64,000 nucleotides of DNA. Origin: Ceratorhiza oryzae-sativae (Eukaryota > Basidiomycota > Agaricomycetes > Cantharellales > Ceratobasidiaceae). Below the pieces are notes generated by a model. The model saw nothing but the letters and a program-made list of their open reading frames with translations, was not told where the DNA came from and searched no databases. The position numbers and the translations under genes were made by a program. The stretch lies in NCBI GenBank assembly GCA_030998015.1, contig JARWMV010000235.1:1-64000 (forward strand), read 5' to 3'. Shown here in pieces: positions 48,846 to 59,551 of this stretch. The first letter of the stretch is position 1. Every line of letters begins with the position of its first letter.

Positions 48846-49641
48846 AAAGGTATCGGTCACCTGACCTTATGGGTTTGCTTGATAGTATACCCCACCACCC
48901 GATTTGAATAGGTTAGGCTAGACTGCGGAATTTTATGAGAACTACAGGCCACTCCACCACTGTAGCCTGACTCAACAAGCCACAGGAAATCACTGAAAGC
49001 AATATGAGCGCCGTATCTCAGGCGGAATTTCGACCCAACGGGTGGGCCTCGCCGCTCTTTTTCCCATTGGCTCTCTCCGCCCGAACCGCCACAGGTAGAT
49101 ATCCACGCTCATCAATTCATCACGGATTGTCTGTGTCACCCGCATAATTAGCTCTGGGTGCTGTTATTGGAGTATGATCTGGATGTGTAATTGACTGCGG
49201 CGATGCATTTTACTAGAACGGGTCATATCTGAAAGAGCGGGCATGGGGTTTGGGCAGTTATCTCTTGTCACCTTCTCGAACAACCAAAATTCCAGGATAC
49301 CAACTCTTCCGGTGTAACTCAAGAGCGGACCCGCGCTTAACTTTGACTCTTTCTAAGGTAACTCTCGAAAATCGCACAGCCTCGTTCTGGTGGCGGAAGC
49401 GAGGTACTCGTTTCGGTTTGGGCACACGATTCGACCAATCACCTGTGAAGCGAATCATGTCTTCCTGTATATATCTTGTCCGTTCACGCTTGATGGAAAT
49501 TCACCAGCCGGGTATTTTGGCATCTTCCTGGCTTGGCATACGGGAGGCAAGACGACTTCGAAACTACTGGGGCTCTCTTAGATTGATATCCTCGAACTCG
49601 CTTCCCTACTCATCTTCACGTCTTCGAAAAAATTGTTCGAA

Positions 49642-52600
49642 ATGGCTTATAATACCGTCTACGAGATGTCACCAAAGCGACCCACCGCCGCAAAGGTGCC
49701 ATTTCCGACTTCAGAACTTTCGACTATTCGCTCTCCCACACGAAGTCCTGATCCCCGTAGCCCCGGATACTTTCAATCCAATTCGTCGTTAGACCTCCTA
49801 AGTCCTTACTCAGCCGCGGAGCACACCTCACATTGTGATCATACCCAGCGGAGGTTACCTGTTTCACACTCATCGATTTGGAGGCACTATGGCTCATTCG
49901 AAGGGCTGATCCCAGGTGCGGCTGAAGCGGTGCGTTCGCGAGCTCAATGGATGATGCCAGTCGATACATATCCTATTTCATTAGGCATCGCCTCTCCTCA
50001 CCCCGCTTACGCCTGGACGGCAGCCTCCAGCCCGCTTACCGACAGTTCCTATCCCTCGAACACTGTTGAACAGCCCATGGTCAATTGAAGGCACGGGGAT
50101 TATGTCCAATTTTGAACCCATCCCAATCAAGCCGCTAATTGTGCACACTTTGCTTTGGTGAGTTTAAGCATATCTCAACGTTGGTACGGAATTCAACTAA
50201 AAATAACGATTCCAAGTTTGGTTGCTTTTCCTTTCGTTTATATTCTATCTTATATCGGCTCTGGCAAAAGTCTTTTCTGGAGCAGAGCGATTGTTGGGGC
50301 TGTGTCTAGTATTGTAGGACTCATCTTGGGTTATAACCTTGTTCAGCTCTCTCGAAGAGGAATAGAAGCTGTTGGTACGCATCTCTACTATTAAATCACG
50401 CCCATTAGAAACTCAATTTGAATCAGTCTGGGCTACAATCATACACGAGTCCACGCATTCAGACGGCGGAGTTACCCTAGGACAACTGGATAGCTATATT
50501 ATTGATCCGAGCAGTCCCATGCGCGCCATTTGTTTGCTGCTTCGTCGGACCCTCCTTCATACAGGGGCCAAAAGAAACATTCGCAGAAGATACGAGTATG
50601 TTATCAAAAATGTTCTTCCAAGCATCGGCTAACTATTTGACAGCCGTACTCCGTGGACATTCTTCATCATAATTTTCCTTATTGTCGCAGTTGTGTCCGC
50701 TTGTTTGATGTTCCTTTTTGCCCGAATCATCGGTATATCCACACAACAAGAGGCAAGCCATTTCTGCACGCGTACCTGTATATCGCTGACCTTGAGAGTA
50801 GCGACAATTGCAGAAGTACACTGAAACTACCGTCTTTGGCGACCTTTCCCCAACGGACACCGAGCGGGCGGCTGCACTCCTTGGACAGGTCTATAACGTA
50901 CGTTTCTTACGGCTGTGAACAACGTAGGGTGCATACTAAAGCCATCCTAGAATTACAACTTGACTTGGTCGCTGATCCCCTTAGCCTCTGGAGGGGTCAT
51001 ACCAATCGGCCGGTCGTTTACCGAAAACCGCTTAAAGCTGGACCGTAACGCCGCGAATAACGTCACCGACACAGTCTATTTCGCGGAAACATATCCAGCC
51101 CAACTTACTGAAAACGGGCTCGGCTTCGGTGCATTTGCCAACCAACACAAGGCCGTGCTATCGGAGGTCCGGTCGCCAGTTACTGAGTCGCGTGGCCATA
51201 CATTGAGGTGGCCTCGATGGGGTATTCGAGCCGGGTGTATGGTCCTCGATGAGCTTGATAAATATCTGTAAGAAGCTCTTTAGATGGAATCAAATCTTTA
51301 CTAACGGCATCTTCCTTCAGCGTGCCGTTTTCTCCGATGAATAACATGACCTACTTATTTGTACCCAAAACGGCGATGTACTCGCTTTTCGCCTCTATGG
51401 ATATCCGTTATCCGGGCCTACCTCCTGTTAATTTCACGTCAGTTATGATGCCGGGAGATTCTCCTCCTTCGAACATAGTTCAGGCCGACACTGCCGTTGC
51501 AGGTGAGATTTTCGCTCAAGACGTGTAAAAGCGACCGCATAACACGATATCAGCCAGGTGGTGGCCAAATGGAGTCGCGCACTCGTTCAAGTCGGTTCCG
51601 GTCTCCGATGGCTCAGATGGGAGCGGCTGGATCCAAGTTGATATTGTGCTCGTACGGCTACACCAGTCATACGCCCCAAATGGCAGGTTCAGTGTGTACG
51701 CGCATCCGGATCCCGATAGTGCATCCTCGGCAGTAGGATATGACGCGGCGATCTGCGTAGAAGAGTTCAAGTCTTACATGGTCGATGCGTATAACAACGT
51801 GGGTAGCACCTCCTCAAAGTGATAAATTCTAACTATATGTGCGGCATAGACTGCCAGCACGCCCACTACAATGGGTCTGGTTCATCGCGGCTTGGATTTT
51901 GACGAACCAGTATATGCGGCACAGCCAACCATGAGCCAAAATGGCGTTCAGTGGGGAGTTGACTCGAAAGGAAAAGCTCCAGCCTTTCGGGTCGCATACA
52001 TCAATTCTCGCAACGTAATGCTGAAGGATAATGGACGTGACTTTTACTATGTTCCGAATCCCACAGTAAGTGCAACCACTATGTGAACTGTCCCATGAAT
52101 TGAGTAAGAATCGCATCACCAGTTGATTTCATTCACAAATGGGTCAGGTGCCTACGAGTACACAAAGCTGGACCCCTTGCGCACTGCGGCTGCAATCGCC
52201 CGGGCTGATTCGCAAAATCTTGTGCGTTTATTGAATGAGAACACTGCTTTATACTGATTGTGCTACTTGTTAGTTGCCTTATCTGGCTGGAAGTCAACCG
52301 GTGGTCGCTCGACGTTATCCCGATAACGTAACTATATATTCCAAGTCATCTTTAACCCATGAAAGCTTACCAAGACATTAGACAGTGGCATACGTTAAAG
52401 TATCCAAGTTATGGCTGGGTGTACTTCTCTTCAGTACGCTTTTTTTGTTCCCCTGACTAGGAAAATTGCTTAATATTCGATGGTAGATATGCTAGTTCTG
52501 GGTTATGTAGTTACCATATTTGTGCCAAGGTTGCCTCTCGGGTTACCAAGGCGAGACTTTGGTGTGTTCTCGTGGCTAGCGGCAATCGATGGTGAGTTGT

Positions 52601-52823
52601 GCCGTAGCCACTTGGTTGAGTACGTCTCTGATTAAACTCGATAGGTGATGCAATTGTCGGCATACCAAGTGGTATTGGCAGACACGAACACCTCGAAGCA
52701 CTCAAACAACGAGGAAAAGATGTCAAAGTGCGCTACGCCGCCCCCGACGAGAGATACTGGACGCTTTCGGAGACAGAGAGAGCCCATAGGGAATTTTTTG
52801 AACGGCAATATACTATTGCTTAA
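49642..52823 (+). CDS. multi-pass membrane protein of unknown function, copy 2
   Basis: Paralogue of the gene at 42740. It starts at 49642 (MAYNTVYEMSPKRPTAAKVP) or one codon group earlier, at 49633. A 50-nt intron (GTGCGT...CATTAG) joins AAEA to SPLLTPLTPGRQPPARLPTV, which restores the frame to NFEPIPIKPLIVHTLL. Membrane segments are FPFVYILSYIGSGKSLFW, AIVGAVSSIVGLILGYNLV and a FFIIIFLIVAVVSACLMFLF-type helix. The outer part has GRSFTENRLKLDRNAANNVT, SRGHTLRWPRWGIRAGC and HRGLDFDEPV. The end is LPRRDFGVFSWLAAI...FFERQYTIA at 52823. All exons can be joined in frame, so it appears intact. Function unknown. Confidence 0.75.
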
Positions 52824-53158
52824 ATAAATTCGCTGTTATGACTCGATGGGGTGATTCACCTTTTGCCGCGGGGGGGTTAAATCGCTCCGACGTGTGAATC
52901 GGAGACTGATGATTCCGCACTGCCAGTCCGAAGCTTTGCGCACCCGTTAAACGAGGGTGATTATTGATCCACAAGGTGTAAGTAAGAGTGAATTGATAAT
53001 TGATTATTCAAAAAGGTACTTCGGCCGTACTAGGCCTTGCAGCAACTACTATTACAACCTCCTTGAGGCAGATCGAACAACAGTGCTGGAATCGTAATGT
53101 ACATCAAACCCAACTAAAATTACATAAATGTAAGTCAACAATAAAGGGGGATGCATAG
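52824..53158. other. intergenic, nothing recognised
   Basis: A short gap between the convergent membrane-protein gene and the first small-protein gene. No signal was noted apart from a run of seven G at about 52871. Confidence 0.4.
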
Positions 53159-53582
53159 TTACCGGAGAGTGCGTGCCGAATGACTCCCAGTCTGTCGTTC
53201 GCCGGTAGGGCTGATATACTTTGAAAGTCCCTTAGCGTTGTGATAGCCCGTTGGAAATAATGTTAGACACAGGCGTCGAAAGCGTGGGGACGGGAGACTC
53301 ACTCTTTGATCCATCCGGACCGCTGTAGTAAAAGCTTCCGTCTGTGTTGCTAGATGTTGAGATAACATTAGTATTGGCACTCGAGCCCGAGATAATTTGT
53401 AGCATACATACCTGTAGTGGTAGGCGTACCGGTTAAATGCGGAGCTGCCAAAGTCATGAGAGCAGTAGTGATTACCCTGTGGCAGAGTGTTGAGCGTCAA
53501 ATCGAGACACACAGGCCGACATACATGCCTGCGAGTTAACGCCAGAAAAGCGATAATGAGGGAATCCCTCGTTGCATGCCAT
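53159..53582 (-). CDS. small Tyr/Ser/Gly/Asn-rich protein, tandem copy 1
   Basis: Exons on the minus strand: MACNEGFPHYRFSGVNSQ (start 53582), then an intron 53477-53528 beginning GCATGT and ending CCACAG. Next is GNHYCSHDFGSSAFNRYAYH, an intron (GTATGT...ATCTAG), and NTDGSFYYSGPDGSK. The last exon has the YISPTGE segment, ending at 53159. The arrangement and motifs match copies 2 and 3. This is a small soluble protein with no signal peptide or membrane segment and no known function; related GNHYCSxDYGS proteins recur in basidiomycete genomes (recalled, not searched). The first intron appears to be of GC-AG type. The last acceptor is unclear and the first exon is the most diverged of the three, so it may be decaying. 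Confidence 0.55.
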
Positions 53583-54431
53583 GCTGTGATGTGCAAACTA
53601 GAAAGGGTGACTTGAGCAGCGTAGGTCGATCAAACGGATATTGCTTATCTGCTCCTCGTAAGGGCGGGGGTGGGTACCGGATTAGCGTTAAAGAGGGGAT
53701 GTGTGGAAATCGTGGAGAACACGGCCATTTATGCACTCAGGCTGTGGCTGATGATATGCGTGCCAGATCCGCGAATCGGCGAGTCACAGATTGCAAGGCT
53801 TGTCATTGGTCGGTTGGCTGAAGTTGCATGGCAAGAATCTGCCAGTCCAGAACGCGAATTGCCCATGCCGATGTTTCTTCGGATTAAGCCATGTGACACT
53901 TCCTTCGACTGCCTTGTTGGGCTGGATGTTTATTGATACAATTGCCCGGGCGGGTATGTGAGGAGTTTTCTCATGGGCGGCCGGACGCCAACATACTACG
54001 TAAAGTCGGCTCGGTATATATAATGCACAAATAGGGCGTTCGCACATCCAAATTTAAGTGCTCAAGCCGACTCGGAACCTCGAGATGACTCATTATGCCA
54101 TATCACATCAGCACTGCTTGGTATTGTACAGTACCATTTCAGGTCAAATGAACATCGGACGAGGTCTTTCAACCAATAGCATTTAGACTACCCCGATCGA
54201 GGCCGCCTCATCTTTGTTTAGAGGACCCTGCGTGTCGGGTTCGATTGACAGAGACCAACGGATTGCCTGCATGTGGGTGGTATTTATTAACCGACATACT
54301 GAATGACTTGCTCTACGATCCCAAGAATCAACTCCAGCCTGATCCGAAACATCCTCCCAAGTCGATTAAAATCATGGTACAAAACAAAAATCGATCAGCA
54401 AGATGCAAAAAATGGCTACGACGTAACCACG
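53583..54431. other. intergenic between small-protein copies 1 and 2
   Basis: About 850 bp with no supported gene. It should contain the copy 1 promoter; ggtatatataatgcac at about 54012 is a TATA-like element, but no ATG-linked gene is tied to it. Confidence 0.35.
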
Positions 54432-54839
54432 CTATCTGCGATGGCCATTGCTCTCGGTCCGACCTGCACCGCTCGGACTCGGATATTTGGCAAAACCTTG
54501 TAATCGGTTGAAGTCGGATGGATCAGTACGGGCAATGGGGAGAATGCAAGTAAATGTATACATTGAGCCGTTTGGATTGTTGTCGTAGTAACTTTCGTTG
54601 GAATTGCTTCAAAAAGATATGATATCAGCATCCACGCCACGAAAAGATCAGTAGATTGCGGCCACATACCTATAGCGGTATGGATTCTGGTTCGGGGCTG
54701 AGCTATCATAGTCACGAGAGCAGCATTGATTGCCCTACAACCCGTCTCCTCGGCCTACGTTGTCTTAGCTTACATTGGACCAACTCGCCTGCGAGTTTTT
54801 AGGGTGATTTCGGCAAGTATATCCTTTTGCAGACGACAT
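54432..54839 (-). CDS. small Tyr/Ser/Gly/Asn-rich protein, tandem copy 2
   Basis: Starts at 54839: MSSAKGYTCRNHPKNSQ. The intron at 54735-54788 begins GCGAGT and ends TTGTAG, leading to GNQCCSRDYDSSAPNQNPYR. A further intron leads to a NSNESYYDNNPNGSM segment, and a last exon reads KYPSPSGAGRTESNGHRR, stopping at 54432. The family phrase SPSGxGxxESNG is kept at the end, as in copy 3. The first intron could instead use the GTAAGC at about 54766 with a 39-nt intron, which also keeps the frame. Function unknown. Confidence 0.6.
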
Positions 54840-55300
54840 CACAAGGGCGAGGAGACATATGTAAAACGTCATGAAATCCCGGATAGGATGCTCATACCCG
54901 GTTGACGTCGAGAGGGCGTGAATTGACTGCACCAGCGGGCAGCCGACCGGGAGCGGTTTATACCTGCCTAGAGGGGTACTTTCTTTTCCTTTTTTCATTT
55001 TGGATGGAAAAATATGGATGGCTTTCATTATTTCAGCGCGACCTGTTTAAAACCCGCCTTCCTTTGAACATCAGTCGACACTACCTTTTCCTGAACACAC
55101 TTGGAACACGTGCACCGGTGGTTTGACCATGGCGAACAACACCAAAGTGACCCACCTTGACACTAGCCTTGACGTTGGCAGCGATCGCTCCGACCGCAAC
55201 GCTTGGCGTGTTTGTGCATTTCGGCTTGGCTTATAGACCGGGCCGAACATATTCTCAAACGAGGCTTCATTGATTCCGACAACTACATATCACATCAATA

Positions 55301-55721
55301 TCACTTGGACGAACGACTGCCGTTGCTCTCGGACCATCCTCCGCCGCTCGGGCTAGTGTAGCTCGCAGACCCGCTTCCGCTGTCGTAATCTAGTCAAGAT
55401 CGATGAGTATGAATAGACGAGGAGAAAAAAAACAAGATCAGATTCATACAGCTGGATCCATCAGGGTTACTGTAGTAATAGCTCCCGTTGGAGTTGCTGC
55501 ACGCAGGTTGCCTGGTGAGCTACCAAGATCACAGTGAGCGCATGAAGCGACGCACCTGTAGTGGTAAGAGTTTTGGTTGGGGGCGGAGCTACCATAGTCG
55601 CGCGAGCAGTAATGATTTCCCTATAAACCGATTCTCAGTAAACGGACGCGATTCGATTGCGCATATATACCTGCGAGTTTGTACCAGACCCGTTGTACGA
55701 GTATCCCTTTCCAGATGACAT
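55301..55721 (-). CDS. small Tyr/Ser/Gly/Asn-rich protein, tandem copy 3 (intact)
   Basis: Four exons with canonical borders: 55671-55721 (MSSGKGYSYNGSGTNSQ), 55556-55620 (GNHYCSRDYGSSAPNQNSYH), 55450-55496 (NSNGSYYYSNPDGSS) and 55301-55389 (YYDSGSGSASYTSPSGGG...SSK), giving about 83 residues. It is almost entirely polar, with Tyr, Ser, Gly and Asn repeats in a pattern reminiscent of prion-like or low-complexity assembly segments; this is inference from composition only. One Cys; no signal peptide or membrane segment. It is the reference copy for the two decayed or variant neighbours downstream on the same strand. Confidence 0.75.
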
Positions 55722-56027
55722 GTTTGAAGGCTTATGAGCTATAAGAACAAGACGATAGATACAATCAGGAGGACCTGCGTACTTGATACGATAGTGAGAT
55801 GGTGTGGTGGATGGGGTCAAGAGTTGGATCAGTCCTTGCGAGTCTTTATACCATTTTAGTCAACTGGTTTTCCCCTTCTATCTATAATCAGGGTCCAGTC
55901 ATTCCCATCAAGACTGGCAGGATGAATCGCAACTTTTACGACGCACAAAGCTTCCCAAAAGAATGAAATGGATTGAAAACTGATTGACAATAGCAAAGAA
56001 ATAAAATAAAATAGCTCGATTACTCCA

Positions 56028-57113
56028 TCAAACCTTTTCGCGGTGCGTTTCCCGCATGGGCATTTCGTCACTCGCTCCGTCGCGAGGTCCATACTTTTCC
56101 AGCTCACTCCGTCTCCAGATGCGGTTGCGGACCCAGGTAATACACCAGACAATGGCGAATATGACGACCGCCGCTGCTGCAATTCCAACGATGTAGGCAG
56201 CAAGCATCGGGCCTTGCTTCTTAGGGTCGAGGAACGAATAGGCTGCACGAGTTTGAAATGAGCTCATGTATCATTCAGACCCTAACCGAGCACGTACTGT
56301 AGAATCCTTGGGTCGCATGGGTAATATATGCGACACCAACATATCCTCCCAACAGGAGGATCAGGAACGGAACATGGGTCCACGGCATCGGTCCGACGCG
56401 AGTGAACAAGACCTCGAACAATGCAAATACCGAGTTCATTGCGTGGACGGTGATGTTATTCCAAGCTGTTGGAAATGGAATCAGGATCGGCAGCTGCGGG
56501 TCGCCAAGATCGTCGCTTACTCGAGTAACGTGATTGGAATGTGGAGGAAGATGCCAATAGCACCCAGTAAACGACTGTGACGATAAAGGCTTGTCCAAAG
56601 AGTCAGCACCGTGTTCATCGGCTGGAAAGGCAGACTTACGAAAAGTGGTGACCGTAGACCACAAGAGCAGATGCAAGAACTGCAGGAATCGGGGCCACCG
56701 TTGCAAGGGGTATTCGTATCGGGCGCCAGAGTGGGTATGAAAGCGGCGGATATGTCGAGCATAAGCAATGGTTTGCACCGAGGCAGCCCACATGTACGAG
56801 CAGAGGCCGATGTAGCAGAGGTTGGTAAAGTAGGAGAAGAAGCTGATGCAGACCCAAGGGTAAGCCAGCGTCAACAGGAAGAGCAGGGTGCTCACCTATC
56901 AATGGTGTCCGTCTCGACGCTCTGCCAGACAATGTTGACAACCAGGGCGGTCAAGGAGTAGACGGCGAGCGCTGTGCGGATCGCAGCAAGCGCTGTGGGC
57001 GACATGACATGGGAGGTGACAAGACTGCATGTTGGGTCGAATGGCGATTGGACGCCAAGCGAGGCGAAGATGTGCATGGCGGGGGTCGGCTGCAACGGCG
57101 TATACTCTGGCAT
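56028..57113 (-). CDS. FAR-17a/AIG1-like multi-pass membrane protein
   Basis: Five exons with consistent borders: 56896-57113, 56640-56842, 56521-56574, 56298-56465 and 56028-56242. It starts MPEYTPLQPTPAMHIFASLG, followed by hydrophobic helices, YFTNLCYIGLCSYMWAASV, LQFLHLLLWSTVTTF, VYWVLLASS, then NNITVHAMNSVFALFEVLFT, PMPWTHVPFLILLLGGYVGV, AYITHATQGFY and YSFLDPKKQGPMLAAYIVG. THATQGFY..FLDP and the conserved His in VHAMN are signatures of this family. Animal AIG1/ADTRP are threonine hydrolases of branched lipid esters (FAHFAs) at internal membranes; activity in fungi is inferred. The C-terminus is charged and cytosolic. Confidence 0.8.
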
Positions 57114-57852
57114 CCACGGCGGTCACTCGACGGGCGGGCTCCAATGTCTCCTGCTTAAAGAGACATGGGGCGGGGCACGGCGAGTCTGGACGAGGCAGAG
57201 CGCAGATTTTCCTCACCGCCATCGAAACCACATGGCTCCCGACGTCTTGTCACGTGATATCCCCACATTCACCTGCCCCGCAAAAATAGCACGCGATTGC
57301 ACCGGTGCCCGCATTTCGCACCGATCGTGTTTTTCATGCCGCGCCATCCTTCAAACGGCCACTCTAAACATCAGTACACCAATAGCCTTGGTCCCAAGGT
57401 TCCCGAAATGTGGCTCCGATCAAGTGATTTAATCGGCACGGCTTGGAATCGCTTGCGACCAGCAGCCTCGACTAGATTGTCTCACATGTTTCAAATAAAT
57501 CTAAAACGATGACCAGGGGAATTGGGTTCCGATACACAGAGAACACCAGACCATCGTTGAGGAATCCGCACCCCACATTTTCTTCATGCATATGCAGGCC
57601 TTTAATCCCCCACAAGGCTCAAAGCCATCGGCCTACCCATAATTCCATCAACTTTTGGAACCAATTATGCCTCTGCTATTGCTCCTGTTCGATTGCCTCC
57701 ACACCCAGCATCAATCGGGGCTTTCCCCAGGTATGGACCATGCCCCGAGTTCTCTTGAAATGCGTATATAAAGCACCGCCGAGCGTTTATTTGAATCGAT
57801 CGTCCTTCGAAGCCCTCGAGGCAATTCACCACTACTTCCCAACTGGCCAAGC
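57114..57852. promoter_or_regulatory. shared upstream region of divergent genes
   Basis: It separates the start of the FAR-17a-like gene (57113, minus) from that of the PhyH-like gene (57853, plus). tatataaagcacc at about 57766 is a TATA-type box 87 bp before the plus-strand ATG. No gene is supported inside. Confidence 0.45.
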
Positions 57853-59242
57853 ATGCCCCGCGAATACAAATACTTGACCCGTACGTGCAAGCGCGGCAGG
57901 GAATAAACGATATGGCTAAACACGTTGACATCAACCAAAATCAACAGCCGAACAGGTCGACTTTTTCATGAACCACGGCTATGTAGTCATAAAAAAGGCT
58001 CTCAAGGTACGCGGCACTGCCCTCGTGTCTTGGTGCGATCTGAACCCGTTCGTACCTTTCAGGAAGAATGGATCGAGCGCGTGACGCGTGACGTATGGGT
58101 CCGTCTTGGCGTCGACCCGAACGACAAGTCGACCTGGAAAGCCGAGAGGGTTAATCAACCCTGGCATCGTCGCGCCTTGGCCAAGGACATCGCTCCCAAT
58201 GCTTGGGGTGCCATATGCGAGATTGTCGGAGGCGAAGACAGAATTGCAGACACCTGCAAAGAGTGGAGGGATGGTGAGTAATCTTGGTTAATCCTTGGAC
58301 AACTTTGACATCGGTTGCTAGGATTAATCACGAACCTAGGCTTGGACAAGTGGGAAACGGAGGACACCAATCCACGTGAACTTGACAACTGGTAGGTGAT
58401 CCAGGGTTTCCCTCATCATAACCGCTGACATCACGCCAGGCACTGCGACGGAGACTTCTTTCTTCATTTCCTGGACTCGCCAGAGCAGGGATTACTCATT
58501 ATTCCACTCTACAGCGATATCAAGGTTGGTTTCGGTCAGCTTCCCTCGTGCTTGGCTTACGCGTATAGCCTGCATAGCCACGGGGTGGCGGTACGTATAT
58601 CGCCGAGGACAGCATAGGAGTCATCGCCCGCTGGTTGCGCGACCATCCCGAGGGCGTACTTCCGGGAGGAGGAGCGGACCAGGGCAAGTTTGATTTCATA
58701 GCACACATGAACGAATGCAACATTTTTACTGAAATGACCGGAGGTACGCACCATCATCGCCTTTGGCGAGTCGAATCGGTCGTTCATGTTCCCACCTCGC
58801 AGAACGCGGGGACGTGATTCTTCTGCACCCGCTTATGCTCCATTCCGCATCAAGGAATCATACGCGATCCGTACGCTTGATAACCAATCCGCCCGTCTTG
58901 CTCAAGGAGCCCTTCAACTTTAACCGAGAGGACTCTGCAGAATTTTCGTTGGTCGAGCTCAAGACACTCAAGGAGCTGGGAGTCGAAAAATACGACTTTG
59001 CTCCTGCAGTTCCAAGGCAGAGGATAGTACCGAAGCGATTGGACGCTCAAACAAAGCTCTTGGCTGAAGAACTCAAACGCAAGTCGATAGATTCGAGTTC
59101 ATTTGGGCTTGTAACTGAGATATTACTAGGCATGAAAGCACACGCGGCCAAGACGGGGATCCCTGTCGATTCCGAGCATGCCAACGTAGAGCCGGACAAA
59201 CTTCGAGAATCGCTGTCCCCACCGATGGTGAAGGCCGCTTGA
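57853..59242 (+). CDS. phytanoyl-CoA dioxygenase-like 2-oxoglutarate/Fe(II) oxygenase
   Basis: Exon 1 (57853-57880) encodes MPREYKYLT and joins PEQVDFFMNHGYVVIKKALK (57948-58006), the classic start of the PhyH fold. Further exons: EEWIERVTRDVWVRLGVDPN, HRRALAKDIAPNAWGAICEI, NWHCDGDFFLHFLDSPEQGL (metal-binding H-x-D), RGGGTYIAEDSIGVIARWL, then ERGDVILLHPLMLHSASRN (second His) and RSVRLITNPPVLLKEPFNFN (2-oxoglutarate-binding Arg), ending at 59242. All junctions are in frame. The family hydroxylates small molecules such as phytanoyl-CoA or secondary metabolites; the substrate here is unknown. It is divergent from the FAR-17a-like gene and tandem with the GH36 gene. Confidence 0.82.
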
Positions 59243-59551
59243 AGGAGTGTTATGTACTGTGGAGTAATTTTTTGTATCAAACGAGTTCAAATGAAATCAC
59301 TAGTGCTATGCTGACCTGCATTACCTACGTTGAATCGTCTATACGCGTGCATCCCTGCAAATAGAAGCAACACTAAATTCATTTCCTTATTCAGCCATCA
59401 CCCCAAAACGCGGTATTGGAAATTAATCATGAGCATGGCGAAGTCGTGTCCTACCTTATATCTATCGCAGCCTGCCAGCCATCAGTTCAATCGCAACCAT
59501 CGCCAACCGCATACAAAACCCTTTCCCCTACGATACCCGGCACCTCGTACC

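Noticed and set aside
49250..49792. 180-residue plus-strand frame before the second membrane-protein gene
   Set aside because: No family pattern, Arg/Ser-rich, and it overlaps the true N-terminal exon in another frame.
54190..54260. gggttcgatt resembling a tRNA B box
   Set aside because: No A box at the right distance and no cloverleaf can be folded around it.
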